DNA of 64,000 nt, taken from Halorubrum persicum (GTDB lineage: Archaea > Halobacteriota > Halobacteria > Halobacteriales > Haloferacaceae). The notes below the pieces were generated by a model, which made no database searches, was not told the origin of the DNA, and saw only the letters and a program-made list of their open reading frames with translations. Location: positions 1 to 64,000 of the forward strand of contig NZ_NHOA01000104.1 in the NCBI RefSeq assembly GCF_002727125.1, read 5' to 3'. The position numbers and the translations under genes are program-made. This document shows, one piece after another, positions 25,280 to 33,895 of the stretch (positions within the stretch are counted from its first letter, which is position 1; each line of letters starts with the position of its first letter).

Positions 25280-27018
25280 GCACGAGACAGAGCGATTCCA
25301 CGGACGGATTCGAGGAACCGGACGACGACAAGCTGTTCCGCGACCGCGTCCGGGAGAATCCCCGACCGGCGGCGGTCTGGCTCGCCGGACTCGCGCTCCT
25401 GCTCCTGCTCGAAATCGGTCGCGTGTTCGCCGGCGTCGGTCAGGCGTTCGGGATCGTCGGGTTCACGGTCGAGCTCTTCGCGAGCATCCCGGCCTCGGTC
25501 GGCGACAACGTGGCCGGAACGCTCGGCGGCGCGGCCGGGTTCGTCGCGACCGCGCTCACGGCCGTGCTGATCGCCTTCGCGATCACGGTCCCCGTCTCCG
25601 GGAGCGTCCCCGACGCCGCCGTCGACATTCTCGGGCTCGACCTCTCGCGCCGGGGGCGCCGCTGGGCGAAGCGCGCCGAACTGACGTTCGTCCTCGTCGC
25701 CGTCGCCGGGCTCATCGCGTACACGCCGGTCGGCGGCGCGTTCTCCGCGCTGATCGGTGCGATCACCGGCGGCGTCGACGCGCTCGCCTCGGCGCTCCCG
25801 TCGATCACGAGCCGAGACCTGATCGCGAACACCGGCCACCGACTGCCGGACGGCGGCTGGGAAGGGACGTTCCTCGGCCTCTCGCCCGCCGCCGCGTGGG
25901 CGATCCGGACCGGGCTCGTGTTCGCGTACGCCACCGCGTTCCTCGTCTGGTTGTGGCGGGGGTTCAACGTCTACCGGACGCACTACCGGCTCGCCGACTG
26001 GACGCCCCGGGACGACACGGTCCGGCGCTTCCGGCACAACTACTGGGGGCTGTTCGGCTTCGTGATCGTCTTCCTGTTCGTCGTGCTGGCCCTGTGGGCG
26101 CCGGCGGTGAGCCCGGTCGAGGCCCAGCACAACATCTACGAGCCCAACGCTCACGAGTTCCAATACCTCGACGAGAACGGCGAGGTCACCTCCACGACGC
26201 ACGTGTTTGCGAACCTCCAGAGCCGCTCCGACGGCCAGAACACGATCGGACCGATGAGCTACGACGGCTACGGGCGGTGGGCACCGCTCGGGACGACGAA
26301 CAGGGGCCAAGACATGATGACGCACCTCTCGTACGGCGCCCGGACCTCGCTCGTCATCGGGGTCACGGCGATCGGGCTCGGGGCGCTCATCGCGGTCGTC
26401 CTCTCGCTCCTGTCGTCGTACTACAAGGGGATCACCGACATCGCGACGGTGATGGCGAGCGACACCATTCAGGCGGTCCCGGCGCTGCTGCTCATCATGC
26501 TCGTCTCCGTCGTCTTCCAAGAGGCGAACCACCCGATCGCCCAACCGCTCGACGGCGGACTGCTGTTGGCGCTGATCTTCGCGTTCGCCTACTGGCCCGG
26601 AATGTGGCGCGCGATACGCGGCCCCTCGCTGCAGGTGTCCGAACAGGAGTGGGTCGACGCCGCGAAGAGCTACGGACAGACCCCCCTACAAACGATGCGC
26701 AAACACATGGCACCCTACATCGCCGGCTACATCCTGATCTACGGATCGCTTCTGATCGGCGGCGTGATCATCTCGACCGCCGCGCTGACGTTCCTCGGAC
26801 TCGGGATCAACCCGCCGACCCCCGAGTGGGGACGGCTCATCAACGGCGGACAGTCGTACATCTCGACCAGCTCCTGGCACGTCGCGACCATCCCCGGAAT
26901 CGCGATCGTCTTGGTCGTTATCGCGTTCAACGCGCTCGGTGACGCGATCCGCGACGCGATCGATCCGGAGGCCGACGTGGACGAGAGCGAGGCCGCCACC
27001 GCCGGAGGTGGTGCGTGA
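25276..27018 (+). CDS. dppC: Peptide-type ABC transporter permease (DppC-like) with extra N-terminal membrane domain
   Basis: A 580-residue protein, about twice the usual length. The normal DppC part begins near residue 250 (RRFRHNYWGLFGFVIVF) and includes GTTNRGQDMMTHLSYGARTS and an EAA loop (WVDAAKSYGQTPLQTMRKHM). The first about 245 residues form an additional domain with about four membrane helices (for example AAVWLAGLALLLLLEIG, ALTAVLIAFAITVPV, LTFVLVAVAGLIAYTPV). I do not know this extra domain. The start overlaps dppB, and the stop overlaps dppD by one base (TGATG). All starts in the operon are coupled, so the long form is genuine in frame. Confidence 0.9.
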   Translation: MSTRQSDSTDGFEEPDDDKLFRDRVRENPRPAAVWLAGLALLLLLEIGRVFAGVGQAFGIVGFTVELFASIPASVGDNVAGTLGGAAGFVATALTAVLIAFAITVPVSGSVPDAAVDILGLDLSRRGRRWAKRAELTFVLVAVAGLIAYTPVGGAFSALIGAITGGVDALASALPSITSRDLIANTGHRLPDGGWEGTFLGLSPAAAWAIRTGLVFAYATAFLVWLWRGFNVYRTHYRLADWTPRDDTVRRFRHNYWGLFGFVIVFLFVVLALWAPAVSPVEAQHNIYEPNAHEFQYLDENGEVTSTTHVFANLQSRSDGQNTIGPMSYDGYGRWAPLGTTNRGQDMMTHLSYGARTSLVIGVTAIGLGALIAVVLSLLSSYYKGITDIATVMASDTIQAVPALLLIMLVSVVFQEANHPIAQPLDGGLLLALIFAFAYWPGMWRAIRGPSLQVSEQEWVDAAKSYGQTPLQTMRKHMAPYIAGYILIYGSLLIGGVIISTAALTFLGLGINPPTPEWGRLINGGQSYISTSSWHVATIPGIAIVLVVIAFNALGDAIRDAIDPEADVDESEAATAGGGA

Positions 27019-28379
27019 TGGCCGTCGAAGAGGAGTCCGCGTCCGGGGCTGCGGCGGCAGACGAGGCCCGGAGCGACGACCCGCTCATCGACGTTCGGAA
27101 CCTCCAGACCGCGTTCTTCACCGACAAGGAGACGATCCGCGCCGTCGACGGGGTCGACTTCCAGATCGACTCGGGCCAGACGGTCGGCATCGTCGGCGAG
27201 AGCGGGAGCGGGAAAAGCGTCACGGCCCGCTCGCTGATGGGACTGATCGAGTCGCCGGGGCGCGTGCTCCGCGGGAGCAGCGTCCGCTACCGCGATCTCG
27301 ACGCGGTCCGCGAGTTCGCCGAGCTGTTCTCGAAGCGGACGGTCGCGGTCGAGGAGTTGGCCGCGCGGTACGACCCCACGGAGGTGTTCGGGGCGACCGA
27401 CGCCACCCCGGCGGAGTTCGGCCACGACGACCCCGCCGATGTCCCCGTGGTCGACGTGGCCGCGGCCGGCTACACCGACGAGGTCGGGATCACGGACGGC
27501 GACGAGTGCGTCTTCGTGCTCGACGGCGACGTCGACTCTCCCGCGTCGATCCGCGACGGGTTCGTCGAGATCACCCGCCTCTCCGGCGAGGCCCAGCGCA
27601 AGATGCGCGGCGGCCGGATCGCGATGGTGTTTCAGGACCCGCTGACCAGCCTCAACCCCGTCTACACGGTCGGGAATCAGATCGAGGAGGCGCTGGAACT
27701 CCACCAGGGGCTCTCCGGGAAGGAGGCCACGCAGGAGGCCGCGGAGCTGCTCGAGGCGGTCGGGATCCCGGACGCCCGCCGGCGGGTCAACGAGTACCCG
27801 CACCAGTTCTCCGGCGGGATGCGCCAGCGCGCCGTCATCGCGATGGCGCTCGCGTGCGAGCCCGACATGCTGATCTGCGACGAGCCGACCACCGCGCTCG
27901 ACGTCACGATCCAGGCGCAGATCCTGGACCTGATCGCGGAGATCCAGGAGTCGCGGGACGTGGCGGTGATGTTCATCACCCACGACATGGGCGTGATCGC
28001 CGACGTTTCCGACCGGGTCAACGTGATGTACGCCGGCGAGGTCGTCGAGTCGGCCGACGTGGGACCGCTGTTCGCGGACCCGAAACACCCGTACACCAAC
28101 GGGCTCCTCGACTCGATCCCGGGCGGGCAGGTCGGCGACAAGCTGTCGACGATCGACGGCAGCGTCCCGACGCCGAACGAGCCGGCGACGCACTGCCGGT
28201 TCGCCCCCCGGTGTCCGAAGGCGTTCGACGAGTGCGAGTCGGTTCATCCGGTTCCAACGCCCGTCGACGAGGAGACGGACGACCACACGGCCGCGTGCCT
28301 GCTGTACCCGGACGACGTTTCGACCGAGGAGGCCGTCGAGCGACATCAGGAGCAGGACCGCCGAGGTGACCGACAATGA
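27018..28379 (+). CDS. dppD: Peptide-type ABC transporter ATPase (DppD-like) with insertion before the Q-loop
   Basis: A 453-residue ATPase. The Walker A motif is GESGSGKS (60-67), the Q-loop MVFQDPLTSLNP, the signature FSGGMRQR, Walker B LICDEPT and the H-loop MFITHDMG. A C-terminal oligopeptide-transporter domain has paired cysteines (CRFAPRCP...C). Between Walker A and the Q-loop there are about 80 residues more than normal (about 94-180), acidic and without cysteine pairs. The ATG at 27018 is chosen rather than the GTG one codon upstream; either would be coupled to dppC. Confidence 0.93.
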   Translation: MAVEEESASGAAAADEARSDDPLIDVRNLQTAFFTDKETIRAVDGVDFQIDSGQTVGIVGESGSGKSVTARSLMGLIESPGRVLRGSSVRYRDLDAVREFAELFSKRTVAVEELAARYDPTEVFGATDATPAEFGHDDPADVPVVDVAAAGYTDEVGITDGDECVFVLDGDVDSPASIRDGFVEITRLSGEAQRKMRGGRIAMVFQDPLTSLNPVYTVGNQIEEALELHQGLSGKEATQEAAELLEAVGIPDARRRVNEYPHQFSGGMRQRAVIAMALACEPDMLICDEPTTALDVTIQAQILDLIAEIQESRDVAVMFITHDMGVIADVSDRVNVMYAGEVVESADVGPLFADPKHPYTNGLLDSIPGGQVGDKLSTIDGSVPTPNEPATHCRFAPRCPKAFDECESVHPVPTPVDEETDDHTAACLLYPDDVSTEEAVERHQEQDRRGDRQ

Positions 28380-29740
28380 GCCAGAACACAGCTTCGACGA
28401 CGCCGGACGACCGGGCTGAGACCCCGTCCGACACGATGGTGAAGGTACGGGACCTGAAGACGTACTACGACAGCGGCAGTCTGTTGGAGGACCGTCCCGT
28501 CAAGGCGGTCGACGGCGTCAGTTTCGACATCCGGCGGGGGGAGACGCTCGGGCTCGTCGGCGAGTCCGGCTGCGGGAAGACCACCCTCGGTCGGACGCTC
28601 ATCCAGCTCGAAGAGGCGACCGACGGCGAGGTCCTGTTCGACGGCACCGACATCACCTCGCTGCGCGGCGACCAGCTCTACGAGTGGCGACAGAACGCGC
28701 AGATGGTGTTTCAGGACCCCGACTCCAGCCTGAACGACCGGATGACGATCGGCGAGATCATCCGGGAACCGCTCGACGTTCACGACTGGAAGACGCCGGC
28801 CGACCGCCGGAAGCGCGTCAAATCCCTGCTGGACGAGGTCGGCCTCTCGCCCGAGCACTACTACCGGTACCCGCACCAGTTCTCGGGCGGGCAGCGCCAG
28901 CGGATCGGCATCGCGCGGACGCTCGCGTTGAACCCCGAGTTCATCGTGCTCGACGAGCCGGTGAGCGCGCTCGACGTCTCGGTGCAGGCCGAGATCATCA
29001 ACCTGCTCGAAGAGCTTCAAGACGAGTTCGACCTGACGTACCTGTTCATCGCCCACGACCTCTCCGTCGTCCGGCACATCTGTGACCGGGTCGCGGTGAT
29101 GTACCTCGGCAACATCATGGAGATCGGTCCGACCGAGGAGCTGTTCACCGACCCGGCGAACCCGTACACCCACGCGCTCCTCTCGGCGATCCCGAAGCCG
29201 GACCCCACCGCGAGCCGCGACCGGATCACGCTCCACGGGACGCCGCCGAACCCGCGGTACCCGCCGACGGGCTGTCCGTTCAGCACGCGGTGTCCGGTCC
29301 GCATCCGCCCCGACAAACACGAGGACCTCGACGACGAGGTCTGGGAGGGGATCAACGGGTTCCGCGAGATCATCCGCGAGCGCATGCGCGCCGACCGCTC
29401 GATCCGCGAGCGAGTCCGCGAGCGCTTCGGCTTGGAGACTCGCTTCGCTACGATCGACGAGACGTACGACGAGCTGTTCGGCGACACCGCGGTGCCGGAC
29501 GAGGTCGAGCGGGTCCTCACCGACGTCGCCGAGGCCGCCGGCAACCACGAGGAACAGGCGGCGCTCGACCGACTCAACGCCGAGTTCGGAAGCGTCTGTG
29601 ACGGCGTCGCCCCCGAGGGCGGGGCCGACCCCGTCGAGCCCGAGTACTACGAAGTGAGCGACAGCGGTCGCTTGAGCTACTGTCACCGCCACGATGCCGA
29701 GCACCGAGAGACGGAGACCGTGCTCGACGACCGCAGCTAA
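28376..29740 (+). CDS. dppF: Peptide-type ABC transporter ATPase (DppF-like) with inserted C-terminal domain
   Basis: A 454-residue ATPase. It has Walker [10 protein letters not shown]-loop [15 protein letters not shown], signature [15 protein letters not shown], Walker [14 protein letters not shown] and H-loop FIAHDLS. The oligopeptide-transporter C-terminal domain starts [11 protein letters not shown] but is then interrupted by about 120 residues, mostly charged helix ([20 protein letters not shown]), before the last cysteines (SVCDG and LSYCHRHD). The start overlaps dppD (ATGA). It powers import together with DppD. Confidence 0.93.
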   Translation: MSQNTASTTPDDRAETPSDTMVKVRDLKTYYDSGSLLEDRPVKAVDGVSFDIRRGETLGLVGESGCGKTTLGRTLIQLEEATDGEVLFDGTDITSLRGDQLYEWRQNAQMVFQDPDSSLNDRMTIGEIIREPLDVHDWKTPADRRKRVKSLLDEVGLSPEHYYRYPHQFSGGQRQRIGIARTLALNPEFIVLDEPVSALDVSVQAEIINLLEELQDEFDLTYLFIAHDLSVVRHICDRVAVMYLGNIMEIGPTEELFTDPANPYTHALLSAIPKPDPTASRDRITLHGTPPNPRYPPTGCPFSTRCPVRIRPDKHEDLDDEVWEGINGFREIIRERMRADRSIRERVRERFGLETRFATIDETYDELFGDTAVPDEVERVLTDVAEAAGNHEEQAALDRLNAEFGSVCDGVAPEGGADPVEPEYYEVSDSGRLSYCHRHDAEHRETETVLDDRS

Positions 29741-29743
29741 CCC

Positions 29744-30148
29744 ATGGGCGTTCCTCGCCGGTTCCGGACGCGCGCCCGCGCCCTGGCCGACGCGTTCGCG
29801 TACGCCCTCGTGGTGGCCGTCGTCGTGCTGCTCGGCTCGGTCGCGCTCGGGCTCGCGACCGGCGGGGGATTCGTTCGGGGGAAGCTGTTGGCGTTCGTGG
29901 CCGGCTGGCTTCTCGTCGGCTACGCCACGGTGCGGCTGTGGCCCTCCTCGGTCGACGACCTCGACCGCCCGTCGATGAGCGCGCGCGGCACGCGCCTCGA
30001 GGGTCTCGTTCGAGCGCTCCCGCCGATCCGGTGGATCCGGCTCCCGGCGCCGCCGGAGCGGGTCCGCGTCGCCGGAAAGGTGCTCCTCGCCGGCGTCGCG
30101 ACGCTCGGGGGCTCGCTGCTGATGGAGACGGCGCTCGGCGTCGCCTGA
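29744..30148 (+). CDS. Small membrane protein at the end of the transporter operon
   Basis: A 134-residue protein with three hydrophobic segments (FAYALVVAVVVLLGSVALGL, LLAFVAGWLLVGYATVRLW, VLLAGVATLGGSLLMETAL). It starts four bases after the dppF stop, so it is probably cotranscribed. No motif recognised; it resembles small haloarchaeal membrane proteins that I know only as unnamed families. A link to transporter assembly is possible but rests on position alone. Confidence 0.7.
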   Translation: MGVPRRFRTRARALADAFAYALVVAVVVLLGSVALGLATGGGFVRGKLLAFVAGWLLVGYATVRLWPSSVDDLDRPSMSARGTRLEGLVRALPPIRWIRLPAPPERVRVAGKVLLAGVATLGGSLLMETALGVA

Positions 30149-30197
30149 GCGGGCTCGAAAAGAGTTATCTTTCTCCCCCGACCAGTCGCACACAGCA

Positions 30198-30764
30198 ATG
30201 GACCCCGAGGAGGACGCCTTCGTCCGTCAGCGCCAGCGGTTCGGCGAGGAGCACATCACCGCGTGGGAGCAGACGCTCGAGGAGACCGATATGCTCGCCG
30301 AGGACCGCCGGGACGATGGGTGGGAGACGACCGTCGTCATGGTCCCCCATACCGACACGGTCAGCCGGGACATGAAGGACCACGACCGGTTCGGCCTGAT
30401 GCACGTCGTTCCGAACAACTACGCCGACGCGTTCGTCGAGGCGTACGACGAGGAGGCGTACACCGAGTACCTCGTGTACGGGGACGCCATCGACGGGGTG
30501 ATGTACGTCGCCATCGAGCTCATCGATCCGGACGCGAAACGATCGATCTTCGTGCCGTGCAAGTACGACATGACGACGGCGGACGGAATGACGCAGTCCG
30601 CCGTCGACGAGGGCGCGCTGTACAGCCACTTCAACACCATCTCCGGAGAGACCCTCGGGCGATTCCGGTACGAGGAGTTCCGCCCCCTCGTCGCGCCCCC
30701 GGACAAGGACAGCGCCACCACCGTCGCCACCGTCGACGAGCCGACCGGCAACGGCGGCGCCTGA
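30198..30764 (+). CDS. Haloarchaeal conserved protein of unknown function
   Basis: A 188-residue soluble, acidic protein. Its core has several alternating hydrophobic strands (WETTVVMVPHTDT, RFGLMHVVPNN, TEYLVYGDAIDGVMYVAIEL, RSIFVPCKYDM), which suggests an alpha/beta or beta-rich domain. I know of similar haloarchaeal sequences only as an unnamed family (possibly DUF7529). A GTTATCTT box (30164-30171) 27-34 bases upstream gives it its own promoter. It converges with the GTPase gene, with only three bases between the stops. Confidence 0.72.
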   Translation: MDPEEDAFVRQRQRFGEEHITAWEQTLEETDMLAEDRRDDGWETTVVMVPHTDTVSRDMKDHDRFGLMHVVPNNYADAFVEAYDEEAYTEYLVYGDAIDGVMYVAIELIDPDAKRSIFVPCKYDMTTADGMTQSAVDEGALYSHFNTISGETLGRFRYEEFRPLVAPPDKDSATTVATVDEPTGNGGA

Positions 30765-30767
30765 GCC

Positions 30768-32417
30768 TCACTCCGCGGAGTCGTCAGTTCCGGTCTCGCC
30801 GATCGACCGGACGGTTCCGACGCCCTTGCTCGACCCCTCTCGGAAGACGAACCGCTGACCCTCCTCGATCAGGTACGGGCGGAACTTGAATCGGACCGTC
30901 GTCCGCCCGGTGTCTCCGGGGAGGAGCCGCCCGCCCTCGGGAGCGAAGACGGCCGCCTCCGACACCGTCTCGACGTGGACGACCGGCTCGTACCCCTCCT
31001 GTATCCGCGTCGGATGGTTCAGGACCATCACCTCGGCCTCGAACTCGCGGACCGGCTCGGGGTCGCTTCCGCGGGGCACCAGGGCCATCCCCCGCTCGAT
31101 CTCCGACTCGTCGACCCCCTTCAACGCGATCCCGACGATCCGGCCGGCGGTCGCCTTATCGACGCGGTGGTAATGCATCTCGATCGAGCGCACCTCCACC
31201 TCGCGCAGGGAGCCGTCGGCCATCGGTCCCAAGAGGAGCTCGTCGCCGGCCTCCACGGTGCCGGAGTTGACCGTTCCGGACGCGACCGCGCCGACGCCCG
31301 TCACCTTGTAGCTCCGATCGACGTACATCCGGAACTCCTCGCGCTCCGGCGTCGCCCGCTTCGGGAGCGTCTCGAACAGCCGGTCGAGCGTCCCGATCCC
31401 CGCCTTCGTCACGGCGCTCGTCCGGAGCAGCGGAACGACGCCGTCGCCCACCTCTGCGACCGCCGCGTCGATCCCGTGTCGGTCGACGAGGAGGGGCGTC
31501 TGTCCGGCGTCCCGCAGCATCGACTCGGTCTCGCGCTCGACTTCGGCGAGCCGCTCGTCGCTCACGGCGTCCGCCTTCGTGATCGCGACGATCGTCGGGA
31601 GCTCCGTCGCCAGGAGGATCCCCAGGTGCTCGCGGGTCGTCGTCGTCGGCCCGTCGTCGGCGGCGACGACGAGGAGCCCGTAGTCGAGCTTCTGGCCGAC
31701 GAGTCCGCGGATCGTCGTCCGGAGCCACGGCTCGTGGCCGACGGTGTCGACGAATGAGACCAGCCGGTCCGCCTCTTCGACGATCCGGGCGCGGTCGGAC
31801 TTGCGGTGCGGGTTGTCCATCCGGACCGGCTCGTCGCCGCCGTCGTCGAAGCCGTAGACGGCGTACGACAGGTCGGCGGAGAGCCCCCGCTCGACCTCGT
31901 GCGGCTGGACGTCGAGGAAGCCGCGCGTGCCGCCCTGCCCGTCGTCGGCGTGGCCGGTGACGAGGGTCCCCACGAGCGTCGACTTCCCGTGATCGACGTG
32001 GCCGGCCGTGCCGATCACGAGGTGGTCGTCGTCCATCTCGAACATCCCCCCGTCGCGGAGGGTGGCGAGGCCGACGAGCCCCTCCGCGCTCCCGTTGCCG
32101 TCGGATCCGGCGCTCCACGTCTCCACGTCGGCGATGTGGGCGTCCGCCTCGTCGGCCAACAGCGAGAGCACGTCCATCGTCTCGGAGAAGGCGTCGGGGG
32201 AGATCCCGGCCAACCCGCCGTCGTCGGTGACGCCGAGGACGTAGGTGGCCTCGCCGTCGCCGGAGAGCACGCGATGGCGGAGCTGGGCCACGAGCGACTC
32301 CATTCGGCCCTCGGCTAAGTGGACCTCCCGAGTCAGGCGCTCCTTGAACTCGATCTCGCCGCCGTCCCGTTCGCCGCGCTCGATGGCCCGCCGGAGGGCG
32401 GACCGGTCAGCGCTCAT
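30768..32417 (-). CDS. GTPBP1-like translational GTPase
   Basis: A 549-residue GTPase. An N-terminal domain (about 1-130) precedes the G domain. G1 is GTAGHVDHGKST; G3 is in FVDTVGHEPWL; G4 is TKAD. Two EF-Tu-like beta-barrel domains follow (MYVDRSYKVTGVGAVASGTV and VMVLNHPTRIQEGYEPVVH). The N-terminal domain plus this G domain is the layout of archaeal GTPBP1-type proteins, which are related to EF-1A and SelB and linked to mRNA or ribosome quality control in eukaryotes. The archaeal role is not settled. It is divergent from the regulator at 32590. Confidence 0.88.
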   Translation of the reverse strand: MSADRSALRRAIERGERDGGEIEFKERLTREVHLAEGRMESLVAQLRHRVLSGDGEATYVLGVTDDGGLAGISPDAFSETMDVLSLLADEADAHIADVETWSAGSDGNGSAEGLVGLATLRDGGMFEMDDDHLVIGTAGHVDHGKSTLVGTLVTGHADDGQGGTRGFLDVQPHEVERGLSADLSYAVYGFDDGGDEPVRMDNPHRKSDRARIVEEADRLVSFVDTVGHEPWLRTTIRGLVGQKLDYGLLVVAADDGPTTTTREHLGILLATELPTIVAITKADAVSDERLAEVERETESMLRDAGQTPLLVDRHGIDAAVAEVGDGVVPLLRTSAVTKAGIGTLDRLFETLPKRATPEREEFRMYVDRSYKVTGVGAVASGTVNSGTVEAGDELLLGPMADGSLREVEVRSIEMHYHRVDKATAGRIVGIALKGVDESEIERGMALVPRGSDPEPVREFEAEVMVLNHPTRIQEGYEPVVHVETVSEAAVFAPEGGRLLPGDTGRTTVRFKFRPYLIEEGQRFVFREGSSKGVGTVRSIGETGTDDSAE

Positions 32418-32589
32418 GTCCGTTCGTAGGCGATAGCCGGGCTTAACGGTTTTCGTGCTATGCGCCCCCACGCCACATGACTGGTTCCGAGCGGTCGAGA
32501 GCCGCAGGGAGCCGCGGGGAGCCGTCGCCGCTCCCCAGATCGACGACCCTCGGCGCACCTTTTAAGAGACCGCCCGAAGCAACGGGCGT

Positions 32590-33438
32590 ATGGACACATC
32601 GGTCCCCAGCGTCGCCGAACGGCGCGTTCACGTCGCCCCGCTCGGCCACGAGCGCGACCGGATCGTCGAGCCTCTCCGCCGTCACGGCGCGGACGCGGTG
32701 TACCTGCTCGCGGACGCCCCCGACCGCGAGGCCCCTCGCGGTGACGTCGACTTCGAGGCGGCCGGGGCCGCGGACCCGGAAGACACCCGGGTCGACCTCG
32801 ACCGGCTCACCGACTACCAGCGCGACGCGTGGGCCGCGGCCGCCGAGTTCGCGTCGGTCCGCGCGCTCCCCGTCGAACTCGCCGACGTGTACGACGTGCT
32901 CGGCGTGACGACGACGGTCGCCGCCCGCCACGGCGCCGGCGAGGACGAGGGGGACCGGCTGTTCGCCAACGTCTCGACCGGTCCCCGGGGCGCCGCGGTC
33001 GGCGTCGCGATGGCGTGTATGATCGTCGGCGCGCGGCCCTACAGCGTCGAGCCAGAGCGCCACCGCCACGACGTGCGCGAGGAGCCGCTCACCGAGGGCG
33101 TCGAGCGCACCGTCGATCTCCCCTTGTACCCGATGGACGCGCCGACGACCGATCAGGTCGCGGTGCTCGGTCGACTCCTCGACCGCGCCGACGCCAACGT
33201 GACAACCGACAAGTGGAACCTGATCGAGTGGGCCCGCGAGCGCGACCTCTCCTTCCTCCGCGAGGCGGGCGCGAGCCGGACGGCGAAGTACCGCGCCCTG
33301 GAGACGCGCGTGCTCTCGCCGCTCCGCGACCGCGGCTACGTCGAGCTGGAGGACGTGGGTCGGTCGGACTCGGTCCGGCTCACGGAGACCGGCCGCCGCG
33401 TCTTCTTCGCCTTCCAGCACAAGCTCGGCGAGGCGTGA
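32590..33438 (+). CDS. CARF-like domain transcriptional regulator (HFX_2341/DUF6293 type)
   Basis: A 282-residue protein. The N-terminal half has a Rossmann-like pattern: RRVHVAPLGHERDRIVEPL, ADAVYLLAD, and a glycine-rich segment FANVSTGPRGAAVGVAMACM. This is the layout of CARF-like ligand-binding domains of the Csa3 type. The C-terminal half is a winged helix (AKYRALETRVLSPLRDRGYV, VRLTETGRRVF). I recall this as the HFX_2341 family of haloarchaeal regulators. TTTTAAGA (32560-32567) is the promoter box. No CRISPR array or cas gene is in the window, so a link to CRISPR is not supported here. Confidence 0.82.
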   Translation: MDTSVPSVAERRVHVAPLGHERDRIVEPLRRHGADAVYLLADAPDREAPRGDVDFEAAGAADPEDTRVDLDRLTDYQRDAWAAAAEFASVRALPVELADVYDVLGVTTTVAARHGAGEDEGDRLFANVSTGPRGAAVGVAMACMIVGARPYSVEPERHRHDVREEPLTEGVERTVDLPLYPMDAPTTDQVAVLGRLLDRADANVTTDKWNLIEWARERDLSFLREAGASRTAKYRALETRVLSPLRDRGYVELEDVGRSDSVRLTETGRRVFFAFQHKLGEA

Positions 33439-33895
33439 GCGCGGTGCGCACGCAGCGGACCGTCCGACTCGAGCGGATTGTACGCTTGGTCCGGACTATA
33501 CATGCCTAACGTAGAAACAAGAACCGCCCCTCGATTCAGACGCGTGACGCCCTCCGGGCGGCCGCGGTGCCCTCCGCCTTCCGCCCTCCCTCTCGCCCGC
33601 TGCGGCCGCCGGCCGTCGTCGCCTCCCTCTCGGCGACGGCCGGTCCCCTCGGCTTCCCCGCTGACGCCGCCGCGGCCGCCCCGCGGACCGTCACGAAACG
33701 ACGGCCCCGCCGTCGCTTTTTCGGCTTCCCCCGGGGACCTCTCGACCGCCGGAGCCGCCGCTGTCGTCTCCCGTCTCGACCGACACAGAAGGGAGGTCGT
33801 TCCGTGACGTTCGCGTCGGCGCCGTCGTCTCGCTCGTCGTCTCGCTCGTCAGCCGCCGATTCCGGTCGGAGCGGGCGCCCCGCGTCTCCCTCGAC
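33439..33895. other. 457-base intergenic region without a supported gene
   Basis: Several frames are open here, but their predicted proteins are rich in Arg, Pro and Ser and look like chance frames. The first 60 bases include a TATA-like ACTATACATG (33494-33503), which could start a short transcript. Near 33826-33850 a GTCGTCTCGCTC unit is repeated twice. I see no RNA gene and no remnant of a known gene. It separates the convergent regulator and tfb genes. Confidence 0.5.

Noticed and set aside
24607-26544. Open frame of 645 codons antisense to the permease genes
   Set aside because: It mirrors the permease codons, has an extreme Arg/Asp/Glu composition and no family features.
33478-33807. 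Possible 109-residue gene in the gap before tfb
   Set aside because: Arg/Pro/Ser-rich, no hydrophobic core, no motif, and the codon pattern does not match neighbouring genes.
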